From Desulfosporosinus cupriresistens (GTDB taxonomy: Bacteria > Bacillota > Desulfitobacteriia > Desulfitobacteriales > Desulfitobacteriaceae), in the NCBI RefSeq assembly GCF_001707885.1, contig NZ_MASS01000045.1, positions 1 through 36,722 of the forward strand: DNA of 36,722 nucleotides. The letters run 5' to 3'. Of this stretch, positions 1-7,999 are shown piece by piece (positions within the stretch are counted from its first letter, which is position 1; the number at the start of each line of letters is the position of its first letter). The notes under the pieces are model-generated. The model did not search any database and was not told the origin of the DNA. It was given only the letters and a program-made list of their open reading frames with translations. Made by a program: the position numbers and the translations under genes.

Positions 1-162
1 ACGCTTTGTTTACAATAAAACAACATTTGTAAACTCAAATTGCTGCATAATTACCTTAAACTTTGATAGTAAATAATATATATAATATTTAACGTAGAGT
101 TAACGTAAAAATAATATTTAAACAGCACTATTAACATTATAACGTGTTATTATTTATCAATA

Positions 163-196
163 GAAACCATCACGGGTTCCAATAGTTTAAGGAGGG
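163..196 (+). promoter_or_regulatory. 5' leader hairpin and ribosome site of [NiFe] small-subunit copy A
   Basis: An imperfect inverted repeat (GAAACC, 5-nt spacer, GGGTTCC, 163-180) is followed by a strong GGAGGG ribosome site at 191-196, seven bases before the ATG. The same arrangement occurs before copy B (9641-9658) and copy C (10388-10406, a perfect 7-bp stem). The AT-rich sequence upstream (1-160) has several TATAAT-like stretches but no convincing -35/-10 pair. It shares segments with the region before copy B. Confidence 0.4.
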
Positions 197-202
197 ACAA
201 TT

Positions 203-1075
203 ATGAAAATAAGTAGAAGAGATTTTCTAGCATGGACAGCCGCAGCAGCAGTAGCCCTAAACGTAGAATTTAATCTTGATCATGTCAACAATGTACTGGC
301 GGCAGAAACAGATCCCCCAATCATTTGGCTTCAAGGAGCGGGGTGCTCAGGCTGTACGATATCGATGTTAAATGTTACTAATCCAACCACTATTGATAAT
401 GTGCTCTTAAACAAAATCAGTATGAAGTACAACAGCACCATAATGACCGCTTCCGGTGACCTAGCTATGCAAACCTTAGACCAAGCAGCAACTCAATACA
501 ATGGCCAGTTCATTCTCGTGGTCGAAGGTGCAGTTCCAACCGGTGCCAATGGAAACTATTGTGTCGTTGGAGAAGTTAATGGAACTCCTTTAACGATGCA
601 GCAAGCTGTCTTGAAATATGGACCAATGGCTAAATACGTTGTTGCAGCAGGAACTTGTGCATCCTTTGGGGGAGTTTCGGCTGCCGCTCCGAATGCTACG
701 GGTAATTCAAGCGTCAGCTCTATACTTAGCGGAAAGATTTCCAAACCTGTGGTTAATCTAGCCGGATGTCCGGTTCATCCAACTGTGCTCATTCAAACAC
801 TTTTGGATTTAATTCTCACTGGCATACCGACACTTGATTCAAATAACCGACCTACTAAATTTTTTGGAGCAACGGTCCATTCTACATGTGAGCGAAGGGA
901 TAAAGACGGTTGTTTTGAAGAAAGAGGTTGTATGGGACCTGGCTGTCAAAATGTATGTTCTACACTGAAATGGAATAAGGGACAATCATGGTGTGTTCAT
1001 GCTAACTATGCTTGTATAGGATGTTCCAATCCTACTTTCCCAACAAGTCCTCTATTAAATGGTCATTATGACTGA
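203..1075 (+). CDS. [NiFe] hydrogenase small subunit, Tat-exported, copy A
   Basis: Electron-transfer subunit of a group 1-like uptake [NiFe] hydrogenase, carrying Fe-S clusters that take electrons from the NiFe site. The N-terminus has a twin-arginine signal (SRRDFLAW, residues 4-11) followed by an Ala-rich hydrophobic stretch, so the folded dimer should be exported through Tat. The proximal cluster motif GAGCSGCT is near residue 47, GCPVHP near 188, and a Cys-rich C-terminal third (CERR, GCMGPGCQNVC, CIGCSNP) supplies the other clusters. There is no C-terminal transmembrane anchor, unlike many HyaA proteins. The stop codon falls exactly where a partial tandem duplication begins, so it ends HYD rather than the HYDD of copy C. 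Otherwise it differs from copy C by only a few residues. GGAGGG precedes the start. Confidence 0.93.
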   Translation: MKISRRDFLAWTAAAAVALNVEFNLDHVNNVLAAETDPPIIWLQGAGCSGCTISMLNVTNPTTIDNVLLNKISMKYNSTIMTASGDLAMQTLDQAATQYNGQFILVVEGAVPTGANGNYCVVGEVNGTPLTMQQAVLKYGPMAKYVVAAGTCASFGGVSAAAPNATGNSSVSSILSGKISKPVVNLAGCPVHPTVLIQTLLDLILTGIPTLDSNNRPTKFFGATVHSTCERRDKDGCFEERGCMGPGCQNVCSTLKWNKGQSWCVHANYACIGCSNPTFPTSPLLNGHYD

Positions 1076-1180
1076 AATGGAATAACGGAAAACATGGTGC
1101 ATTGGAGTTAACTATGCTTGCATAGGATATTCCAATCCTACTTTCCTAATGAGTCCTTATTAAGTGGTCATTATGATGAC
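965..1180 (+). repeat. Imperfect tandem duplication of the small-subunit 3' end (~107 bp units)
   Basis: The last ~107 bp of the small-subunit gene (from CTGAAATGGAATAA at 965) recur directly after it from 1072 to about 1180, with scattered substitutions and small indels. The second unit ends with the native GGTCATTATGATGACTAA tail found in copy C. The second unit has no intact reading frame; it is a dead 3' tail lying between the small- and large-subunit genes. Confidence 0.8.
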
Positions 1181-1210
1181 TAATCTATTACAGGAAGGGA
1201 TGAAGCAAAA

Positions 1211-2635
1211 TTGAGTACATTAGTATTAGATCCGATTACTAGACTCGAAGGGCATTTAAAAGTTTCAGTAACCCTTGATGCCAATAATAATGTAACGGCA
1301 GCTCAAGCAACCGGTAACCTATATAGGGATTTTGAAAATATGTTGGTCGGAAGGGTGCCTAAGGATGCAGCTTTTCTAACCCAACGAATTTGTGGAGTTT
1401 GCCCAGTTTCTCACGCTATTGCTTCCTCAAAGGCTATTGAACAAGCTGCAGGTTATACGCCAAGTCTTCAGGGCTTATTATTAAGAAACCTGATTCAGGG
1501 ATCTAACTTCATCGCGAGTAATGTTTTGCACTTTTACCAATTAGCCTTATTGGATTATGTTCAAGGCCCACAAATGCACCCTTGGACCCCTGGCTATACG
1601 CAGGATTTCAGATTTAACGCGACAGACAGTCAATCATTGATTAATAATTATGTTGCAGCTTTATCCATAAGAAGACAAGCCCATGAAATGGGCGCAATCT
1701 TTGGTGGAAAGCTTCCTCATGTCGGCAACGTTGTGCCAGGTGGGGTTACATCGTCACCTTCTTCTACAGACATAACAAATTTCCGTAATTATTTAAATAC
1801 TATTGCTACGTTCATCCAAACTACGTATGCATCTGACGTCAACAAATTAGCAGCAGCTTATAGTGACTATTATGCGGTTGGCAAAGGATATGGCAATCTT
1901 ATATCCTATGGGGTCTTTGATACCAATACTTCCGGCGGTAAGTTATTCCCTGCAGGAACGGCTACTAATGGAACGGTAGGAAGCTTTACGCAGACAAGTA
2001 TCCAAGAATATGTCGGACATTCTTGGTATTCTTCGCCATCAGGTATTAATCCAGCATCTGAGTCTACGACTCCAAGCTTTGGAAAATCAGGCGCTTACTC
2101 CTGGTTAAAGGCTCCAAGATACAATGGAGCTGCTTATGAAGCTGGTAGTTTAGCTAGAACTTGGGTCAGCGGAGATTATCGTCACGGTGTTTCTGTCATG
2201 GACAGGCACTTAGCAAGATATACAGAAACCAATAAAATTGCCACAAATATGCAAACCTGGTTGAACCAAGTGGTTGCTGGTCAAAGTGGCTCTCCCAGTT
2301 TAGGAATAGCAGCTCCCGTTTCTGGATCCGGAATAGGTTTAACAGAGGCCCCAAGAGGAGCACTCGGTCATTGGGTAACCGTAGCAAATTCGGCAATTTC
2401 TAAATACCAAATCGTTACTCCTACTTGCTGGAACGCTTCCCCTATGGATGATGCCGGCAATGTAGGGCCGATTGAAAAGGCTCTAATTGGGACTCGCGTT
2501 GTAGATACTACACAACCCGTGGAACTTTTAAGAATCGTTCACTCCTTCGATCCATGTACAGGATGTTCCGTTCATGTGATGTCTCCAGAAGGAATTGAAA
2601 TGTCCAACTTTGTGGTCCAACCCCTAGGAGTTTAA
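1211..2635 (+). CDS. [NiFe] hydrogenase large (catalytic) subunit, copy A
   Basis: Catalytic subunit that binds the NiFe(CN)2CO centre and splits or makes H2. The first ligand motif RICGVC lies at residues 59-64 and the second, DPCTGC, has Cys449 and Cys452. The C-terminal ligand is Cys, not selenocysteine. Cleavage after His455 (SVH) by the downstream protease would release a 19-residue tail. At 474 aa it is shorter than classic HyaB (about 560-600). The start is TTG at 1211 behind AGGAAGGGATG; the block C gene uses the same TTG. It carries no signal peptide, so it should travel with the small subunit. The first 221 residues are identical to the copy C protein; differences cluster after that. 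Confidence 0.94.
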   Translation: MSTLVLDPITRLEGHLKVSVTLDANNNVTAAQATGNLYRDFENMLVGRVPKDAAFLTQRICGVCPVSHAIASSKAIEQAAGYTPSLQGLLLRNLIQGSNFIASNVLHFYQLALLDYVQGPQMHPWTPGYTQDFRFNATDSQSLINNYVAALSIRRQAHEMGAIFGGKLPHVGNVVPGGVTSSPSSTDITNFRNYLNTIATFIQTTYASDVNKLAAAYSDYYAVGKGYGNLISYGVFDTNTSGGKLFPAGTATNGTVGSFTQTSIQEYVGHSWYSSPSGINPASESTTPSFGKSGAYSWLKAPRYNGAAYEAGSLARTWVSGDYRHGVSVMDRHLARYTETNKIATNMQTWLNQVVAGQSGSPSLGIAAPVSGSGIGLTEAPRGALGHWVTVANSAISKYQIVTPTCWNASPMDDAGNVGPIEKALIGTRVVDTTQPVELLRIVHSFDPCTGCSVHVMSPEGIEMSNFVVQPLGV

Positions 2636-2637
2636 TT

Positions 2638-3120
2638 ATGAAAGACACTGTCATCATCGGAATTGGCAACATTCTTCTCCAGGATGATGGTGTGGGAGTT
2701 CATGTCATAAGGCAACTTGAGAATGAAAAGCTTCCATCGACTATTGAATTAGTAGATGGAGGCACTTCCACCCTCGATACCCTGGGGTACTTTCTGGACT
2801 ATAAAAAGGTAATTGTTGTCGATTGCTTGCGAGCAGGATTAGAACCGGGCACGATCTACAAAATAAAACCGGAAGACATTAAGATTTATCAAAAGGAAAA
2901 CCTTTCGACCCATGATGTTCAGATCTTGGATGTTGTGAAAATGGCTAATTTGTTGGATAAATATCCTGAGGTGATTATCTTTGGGATAGAGCCCCAAACC
3001 ATAGCGTGGAATTTGACTATGACCGATTTTATGACGGCTAAAATTCCTGAACTGATTTCCAATATTAAGAAAGAACTACTCTTAGACGCGGAAGTAGCAT
3101 TCAGTGAAACGTATGCATGA
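2638..3120 (+). CDS. Hydrogenase maturation endopeptidase (HyaD/HybD family), copy A
   Basis: Nickel-checking protease that trims the C-terminal tail of the large subunit after metal insertion. The N-terminal GIGNILLQDDGVGVH motif (residues 8-22) contains the acidic nickel-sensing residue (in LQDDG); DGG at 41-43 and CLRAG further on are also typical of the M52 family. It is 160 aa, the usual size. It starts two bases after the large-subunit stop, with its ribosome site (TAGGAG) inside that gene. Its last third diverges from the copy C protein and lacks a six-residue insertion there. Its stop overlaps the ATG of a collapsed hypA. Confidence 0.9.
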   Translation: MKDTVIIGIGNILLQDDGVGVHVIRQLENEKLPSTIELVDGGTSTLDTLGYFLDYKKVIVVDCLRAGLEPGTIYKIKPEDIKIYQKENLSTHDVQILDVVKMANLLDKYPEVIIFGIEPQTIAWNLTMTDFMTAKIPELISNIKKELLLDAEVAFSETYA

Positions 3121-3180
3121 AGCTTCCATTATCCAAAACGTGAGTGCATTAGGCAGTGTCAGGATTGTGATTTGAGAGGT
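3113..3180 (+). pseudogene. Collapsed hypA remnant (internal deletion)
   Basis: The first 30 bases match the 5' end of the intact hypA at 13251 (protein MHEASIIQNV). Sequence then jumps directly to the segment around the zinc-site codons (TTAGGCAGTGTCAGGATTGTG), equivalent to about 13448-13480 in block C. Roughly 170-190 bp are missing. The leftover frame ends at TGA 3173-3175 after about 20 codons. It shows that block A once continued into a hyp set like block C. Confidence 0.8.
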
Positions 3181-3223
3181 GCAAAAGTAGCCTACATTAA
3201 TGTTTTAATAAAGGAGGATTTCC

Positions 3224-3757
3224 ATGTGTGACACCACTACGACAAATGAGTTTGTCCAAAAGCTAGATGACTATATCGATAGCCTGACCTACAAAAAGGA
3301 AAACCTTATTGGGGTCCTGCATTACGCTCAAGAAATATATGGATACCTACCCGATAATGTACAGTGGCATATCGCGCAGAAGCTTGATATACCTTCAGCA
3401 AAAGTCTATGGTGTTGTGAGCTTCTACTCATTTTTCACCATGGTCCCTAGGGGGGAACACGTTGTTAGCATATGCACAGGCACCGCTTGTTTTGTACGAG
3501 GAGCAGATAAATTAAAAGATAAACTTGAAGATCAGCTAAAAATTAAAGCTGGAGAAACCACTCCAGATAATCTCTTTACACTAGAAACTCTGCGCTGTGT
3601 TGGAGCCTGTGGCCTCGCTCCAGTTATGATCGTCGATGGCCAAGTCCATGGTTGCCTGAACACAGCACAGGAAATTCACGAGGTCTTAGCAAAGTACCGC
3701 CCGGAAAGTAAAGCCCCGAGCAATCAACGCTTGCAAAGTACTTTGAAATATGCATGA
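3224..3757 (+). CDS. NuoE/HydC-like [2Fe-2S] subunit of the [FeFe] hydrogenase
   Basis: Thioredoxin-fold [2Fe-2S] subunit of the multimeric NAD(P)-linked, probably electron-bifurcating [FeFe] hydrogenase (HydC/HndA family). Four cluster ligands are visible: C84-x4-C89 and C125-x3-C129. The N-terminal helical domain (LIGVLHYAQEIYGYLP) is typical of NuoE. It is 177 aa, slightly longer than usual because of a short polar tail. AAGGAGG precedes the ATG at 3224. It lies about 30 bp before the NuoF-like gene and is cytoplasmic. Confidence 0.92.
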   Translation: MCDTTTTNEFVQKLDDYIDSLTYKKENLIGVLHYAQEIYGYLPDNVQWHIAQKLDIPSAKVYGVVSFYSFFTMVPRGEHVVSICTGTACFVRGADKLKDKLEDQLKIKAGETTPDNLFTLETLRCVGACGLAPVMIVDGQVHGCLNTAQEIHEVLAKYRPESKAPSNQRLQSTLKYA

Positions 3758-3786
3758 AGCGGTCACCGAAGGAAGGGAAAAACCAT

Positions 3787-5673
3787 ATGAAACTCAATAA
3801 TACCGATGCATTGAATGCATTAAAAGACCAAAATTGCAAAATTTTCAAAACACGACACGTAACTGAACCTATCACAATTAAGGACGCTCAAGGTCTGCCG
3901 CGGCACATTATGGTTTGCGGAGGAACTGGCTGTAGCTCCTCAGAAAGTCCTAAAATCGCTGAATGTCTTGAACAAGAACTTAATCGGCGCGGATTATCGG
4001 ATCAGGTTAAAGTGTTCATGACAGGTTGTTTTGGTTTCTGTGAAAAGGGGCCGATGATTGAAATTCACCCCGATAATACCCTCTATATTGAAGTTTCAAC
4101 CAACGATGTCGTTGACATCGTCCAAGAACACTTTATTCAAGGGGAGCAAGTAGAACGCCTTCTCTATATGGATCCGAACACGGAAAAACGGTATGCCTGC
4201 GAGCTTCCCTTTTACCATAGTCAACTTCGTATTGCCTTACGAAACTGTAGCAAGATCACACCTGAGAACATTAACGAATATATCGCTGCAGACGGTTATC
4301 AAGCCTTGGCAAAAATTCTGTTTCTGATGGATCCTATCTCGGTCATCGACGAGCTTAAAAAAAGCGGTCTCCGGGGACGTGGTGGCGGTGGATTTCCTAC
4401 TGGTATAAAATGGGAAATGACGCGTATAAGTCAGGCTGATCAGCGATATATTATTTGCAATGCCGATGAAGGGGATCCGGGTGCCTTTATGGACCGTTCC
4501 ATCTTGGAAGGGGACCCTCATAGTGTATTAGAAGCCATGATCATTGCGGGTTCTACGATCGGGGCCACCCAGGGCTTCATCTATATTCGAGCAGAATATC
4601 CTTTAGCTATTCATCGTTTGCAAATTGCGATTGCGCAAGCCCGGGAATACGGTTTACTGGGCGAAGGGATTTTGGGCAGTGATTTATGTTTTGACATCGA
4701 GCTTAAATACGGTGCAGGGGCCTTTGTTTGTGGGGAAGAAACAGCCTTGATTCATTCCATCGAAGGGACCCGTGGGGAACCTTCCGTTAAGCCTCCCTTT
4801 CCTGCCCAGCAGGGGCTATGGGGTAAACCCACCTGTGTCAACAATGTGGAAACATTGGCCAATATCCCCCCGATTATTTTAAAGGGAGCCGATTGGTTTG
4901 CCGGGATCGGTACGGAAAAAAGCAAAGGGACGAAAGTTTTTGCCTTAGCCGGCAAAGTCAACAATGTCGGGCTTGTGGAAGTTCCCATGGGGACAACCCT
5001 TCGGCAAATTATCTTTGACATTGGCGGGGGGATTAAGCATCATAAAACATTCAAAGCTGCACAAACCGGAGGCCCCGCTGGCGGATGTATTCCGACCAAG
5101 TATTTAGATACCCCCATTGATTATGAGTCCTTAAGCGCCATTGGTTCCATGATGGGCTCTGGAGGGCTCATTGTCTTGGATGAAAGTGATTGTATGGTTA
5201 ATATCGCTAAGTTCTTCCTCGAATTCACAGTGGATGAATCCTGTGGTCGTTGTACCGCCTGTCGGGTCGGCACCAAACGGCTTCATGAAATCCTGACGAA
5301 AATTACGGAAGGCAAGGGGACGTTAGAGGATTTGGCTCAGTTGGAGAAACTGGCTAACATTATTAAGGACACAGCCCTTTGCGGACTGGGGCAAACAGCT
5401 CCCAATCCTATTCTTTCCACATTAAAGTACTTCCGCGATGAATATTTTGCCCATGTTGTCGACAAAGCCTGTCCGGCGGGCGTATGTAAGAGTTTATTGA
5501 AGTATGAAATCACGGAGAAGTGCGTAGGGTGTACCCTTTGCGCGAAGAAATGCCCAGGCAATTGCATCACTGGCTCACTTAAGGTACGCCACGTCGTCGA
5601 CCAAGAACACTGCCTGAAATGTGGAGCATGCATGGAGCAATGTCGCGTTGTAGGTGCCATCATCCACCATTAA
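3787..5673 (+). CDS. NuoF/HydB-like NADH- and FMN-binding subunit of the [FeFe] hydrogenase
   Basis: Flavin subunit that exchanges electrons with NAD(P)H and is the bifurcation-associated subunit in HydABC-type enzymes. Domains in order: an N-terminal thioredoxin-like [2Fe-2S] region (C44, C49, C81, C85), the FMN/NADH domain with GRGGGGFPTGIKW, the SLBB-like region, the NuoF [4Fe-4S] motif ESCGRCTACRVGTKR, and a C-terminal two-cluster ferredoxin domain (CVGCTLCAKKC and CLKCGACMEQC). The length, 628 aa, suits HydB. I chose ATG 3787 because GGAAGGG precedes it and the protein then starts MKLNNTD; an upstream ATG at 3754 overlapping the hydC stop lacks a ribosome site. A diverged fragment of a paralogue lies at 20731-21005. 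Confidence 0.94.
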   Translation: MKLNNTDALNALKDQNCKIFKTRHVTEPITIKDAQGLPRHIMVCGGTGCSSSESPKIAECLEQELNRRGLSDQVKVFMTGCFGFCEKGPMIEIHPDNTLYIEVSTNDVVDIVQEHFIQGEQVERLLYMDPNTEKRYACELPFYHSQLRIALRNCSKITPENINEYIAADGYQALAKILFLMDPISVIDELKKSGLRGRGGGGFPTGIKWEMTRISQADQRYIICNADEGDPGAFMDRSILEGDPHSVLEAMIIAGSTIGATQGFIYIRAEYPLAIHRLQIAIAQAREYGLLGEGILGSDLCFDIELKYGAGAFVCGEETALIHSIEGTRGEPSVKPPFPAQQGLWGKPTCVNNVETLANIPPIILKGADWFAGIGTEKSKGTKVFALAGKVNNVGLVEVPMGTTLRQIIFDIGGGIKHHKTFKAAQTGGPAGGCIPTKYLDTPIDYESLSAIGSMMGSGGLIVLDESDCMVNIAKFFLEFTVDESCGRCTACRVGTKRLHEILTKITEGKGTLEDLAQLEKLANIIKDTALCGLGQTAPNPILSTLKYFRDEYFAHVVDKACPAGVCKSLLKYEITEKCVGCTLCAKKCPGNCITGSLKVRHVVDQEHCLKCGACMEQCRVVGAIIHH

Positions 5674-5696
5674 GTTACCCTGAAGGAGGAACCTGT

Positions 5697-7439
5697 ATGG
5701 ATATACAGCTGACCATTAATGATATAACCCTTAATATACCAGAAGGAATGACCATCTTAGAGGCTGCTCGAACCGTGAAAATTGACATTCCTACCTTATG
5801 TCACCTCAATCTTCATGAAATGAAACTTAATAATAACATCGCTTCCTGCCGAGTTTGTGTGGTCGAAGTTGAGGGTCGACGTAATCTGGCCTCTGCCTGT
5901 TCAACTCCAGTCGCAAGTGGCATGGTTATTAAAACTGATTCCCTACGTGCTATCCAGGCCAGACGAGCAATGGTTGAACTTTTACTTTCTGACCACCCTA
6001 AATCTTGTTTAACCTGCCCCAAAAATATGGACTGTGATCTTAGAATTCTCGCAGCGGAATTAGGCGTGCGGACGATTAGTTATGAAGGGGTAGAATCTGA
6101 GTTTGAAATTGACCAATCGAGTTCTTCCATTGTCCGAGATCCTAACAAATGCATTCGCTGCCGCCGTTGTGAAACAATGTGCAACGATGTACAAACGGTT
6201 GGCGTATACTCTGCCGTAGGGCGTGGTTTCGAGACGGTGGTTAAAACAGCCTTCGATTTACCTCTTAACCAAACCGCTTGTACGTTCTGCGGACAGTGTC
6301 TGGCGGTATGCCCAACAGGCGCTTTAACTGAACTGGATCAAGTAGACAAAGTATGGAAAGCCCTCAACGATCCCAACCAATTTGTCGTCGTCCAAACAGC
6401 ACCAGCCGTACGGGTCGCTCTGGGGGAGGGATTCGGTTTAGAGCCGGGAACGATTGTCACGGGCAAAATGGTTTCCGCTCTTCGACGACTTGGTTTTGAT
6501 CGCGTCTTTGATACGGATTTTGCTGCTGACCTGACGATTATGGAGGAAGCATCAGAGCTTGTTCACCGCATAAAACATGGCGGGCGTCTGCCTCTTCTCA
6601 CTAGTTGCTGTCCTGCCTGGGTCAAATTTTTCGAGCATCAATTTCCAGATCTCTTAGACATTCCTTCAACCTGCAAATCTCCTCATGAAATGTTGGGAGT
6701 CTTAACCAAAAGCTATTATGCTAAAACGTTGGGCATTGATCCCAAATCGATTACCGTTGTTTCCGTGATGCCCTGCGTTGCCAAAAAATATGAAGCGGCG
6801 CGTCCTGAACTTATGCAAGGTGCAGAAACTGCGGATGTGGACATCGTTATCACCACACGCGAACTAGCTCGCATGATCAGGGAAGCCAGCATTCGTTTTG
6901 ATCATCTCAAAGACCGAGAGTTTGATCATCCCTTGGGGGAATCGACTGGTGCTGCCGTCATATTTGGAGCATCAGGCGGAGTTCTTGAAGCGGCCCTGCG
7001 GACGGCCTACGAGGTGCTAACCGGTGAAACTTTGGAAAAAGTGGAGTTTGAGGTTCTCCGGGGAATGGATGGAATCAAGGAGGCGGTCATCCCAATAGCT
7101 GGTCGCGATTATCGGATTGCTGTCATCCATGGTCTGGGTAATGCCCGTACTGTTCTGGAGAAAATCCAAGCTGGGGAAATTAATTATGATGTGATCGAGA
7201 TTATGGCCTGTCCGGGTGGGTGTATCGGGGGCGGTGGACAACCCTATCACCATGGAAACATGGAGATTCTTAAAGATCGAGCTGCCGCCATTTACCGCGA
7301 AGACCGTGCCAAGCCCTTGCGTAAGTCGCATGAAAATCTGGCTATTATTGGTATGTATAAAGACTTTTTAGGCGAACCCTACGGGAAAAAAGCGCATCAA
7401 TTACTGCATACTAGCTATACGAGACGAAAGAAAATCTAG
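5697..7439 (+). CDS. hydA: [FeFe] hydrogenase catalytic subunit HydA (multimeric NAD-linked type)
   Basis: Catalytic subunit that reduces protons or oxidises H2 at the H-cluster in the cytoplasm. The N-terminal [2Fe-2S] domain has C35, C51, C54 and C68. The His-ligated [4Fe-4S] site is H100, C104, C107, C113. Two [4Fe-4S] ferredoxin sites follow (C142/145/148/152 and C195/198/201/205). H-cluster motifs are TSCCPAW, MPCVAKK and MACPGGCIGGGGQP. At 580 aa it is the normal size for the group A HydA of trimeric enzymes. ATG 5697 is preceded by AAGGAGG; the gene follows hydB by about 20 bp. It needs HydE, HydF and HydG to mature; only HydG is encoded nearby. Confidence 0.95.
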   Translation: MDIQLTINDITLNIPEGMTILEAARTVKIDIPTLCHLNLHEMKLNNNIASCRVCVVEVEGRRNLASACSTPVASGMVIKTDSLRAIQARRAMVELLLSDHPKSCLTCPKNMDCDLRILAAELGVRTISYEGVESEFEIDQSSSSIVRDPNKCIRCRRCETMCNDVQTVGVYSAVGRGFETVVKTAFDLPLNQTACTFCGQCLAVCPTGALTELDQVDKVWKALNDPNQFVVVQTAPAVRVALGEGFGLEPGTIVTGKMVSALRRLGFDRVFDTDFAADLTIMEEASELVHRIKHGGRLPLLTSCCPAWVKFFEHQFPDLLDIPSTCKSPHEMLGVLTKSYYAKTLGIDPKSITVVSVMPCVAKKYEAARPELMQGAETADVDIVITTRELARMIREASIRFDHLKDREFDHPLGESTGAAVIFGASGGVLEAALRTAYEVLTGETLEKVEFEVLRGMDGIKEAVIPIAGRDYRIAVIHGLGNARTVLEKIQAGEINYDVIEIMACPGGCIGGGGQPYHHGNMEILKDRAAAIYREDRAKPLRKSHENLAIIGMYKDFLGEPYGKKAHQLLHTSYTRRKKI

Positions 7440-7502
7440 TCGAAGCATAAATTTCATAGGGCAATGGAACAAAAGTTCGAAAACCCAATCGTGATTGCAT
7501 TG

Positions 7503-7542
7503 CTTGCCTTTAGTAGTAGCCATAGCTACTGTTACAGGCAAG
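7503..7542 (+). terminator. Hairpin between hydA and the TM1266-type gene
   Basis: Outer arms CTTGCCT (7503-7509) and AGGCAAG (7536-7542) enclose inner arms AGTAGC/GCTACT (7515-7520/7525-7530) with a CATA loop. No T tract follows, so it could be a weak terminator, a processing site or a protein-binding element. It sits in the ~300-bp gap (7440-7742), in which I see no gene. Confidence 0.4.
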
Positions 7543-7742
7543 GGTGTCGGTTAGATTTGGCAAAAAATACTTAAGTTTAAATTTATCTGTTGTGTTGGAA
7601 GTATCCGGCATAGTGGATCTCATAAACCATAAAATTACACCTGATTGTAAGGATTATTCTGAGCAAAAGGAGAAGGGTTAAATTGCTAATGCCTTCTTAC
7701 AGTTGTAAGGAGGTTTTTCTTAATTTGGAGGAAATAAAAAAC

Positions 7743-7997
7743 ATGGATAAGAGAATAGGCGTCATAGGCATCGTGATTGAAGAATTTGAAAGCGCGAGTA
7801 AGGTAAATGAAACGTTGCATGAATTGGCGAGCATTATAGTCGGAAGAATGGGAATACCACGTAAGGAAAGGGGTATATCAATTATCTCCTTGATCGTTGA
7901 GGGGAATTCGGATGAAATAAGCGCAATGACGGGCAGATTAGGAAAAATTAAAGGGGTAAATGTAAAATCAGCCTTAACAAAAAAATTGGAGGAATAA
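7743..7997 (+). CDS. TM1266-family iron-only hydrogenase system regulator
   Basis: Small ACT-like/ferredoxin-fold protein (84 aa) of the family called the iron-only hydrogenase system (putative) regulator, typically next to [FeFe] maturase genes. Visible features are a beta-strand start (RIGVIGIVIEEFE), a central GRMGIPRKERGISIISLIVEG segment and a C-terminal LGKIKGVNVKSALTKK. Its molecular role is unproven. ATG 7743 follows TTGGAGGAAAT; upstream in-frame starts lack this site. It is two bases upstream of hydG, so the two are surely co-transcribed. A fragment of a paralogue's 3' end lies at 23312-23370. Confidence 0.85.
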   Translation: MDKRIGVIGIVIEEFESASKVNETLHELASIIVGRMGIPRKERGISIISLIVEGNSDEISAMTGRLGKIKGVNVKSALTKKLEE

Positions 7998-7999
7998 AC

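Noticed and set aside
1..160. Defined -35/-10 promoter for copy A
   Set aside because: TATAAT occurs at 81-86 but the nearest -35-like boxes are at the wrong spacing. The region is too AT-rich to choose.
556..744. Minus-strand open frames inside the small subunits (also 10781-10969) and many inside hydB, hydA and hypD
   Set aside because: They lie opposite well-supported genes, lack ribosome sites and simply mirror duplicated coding sequence.
2560..2580. Selenocysteine in the [NiFe] large-subunit C-terminal motif
   Set aside because: The ligand codons are TGT, so this is an ordinary NiFe, not NiFeSe, enzyme.
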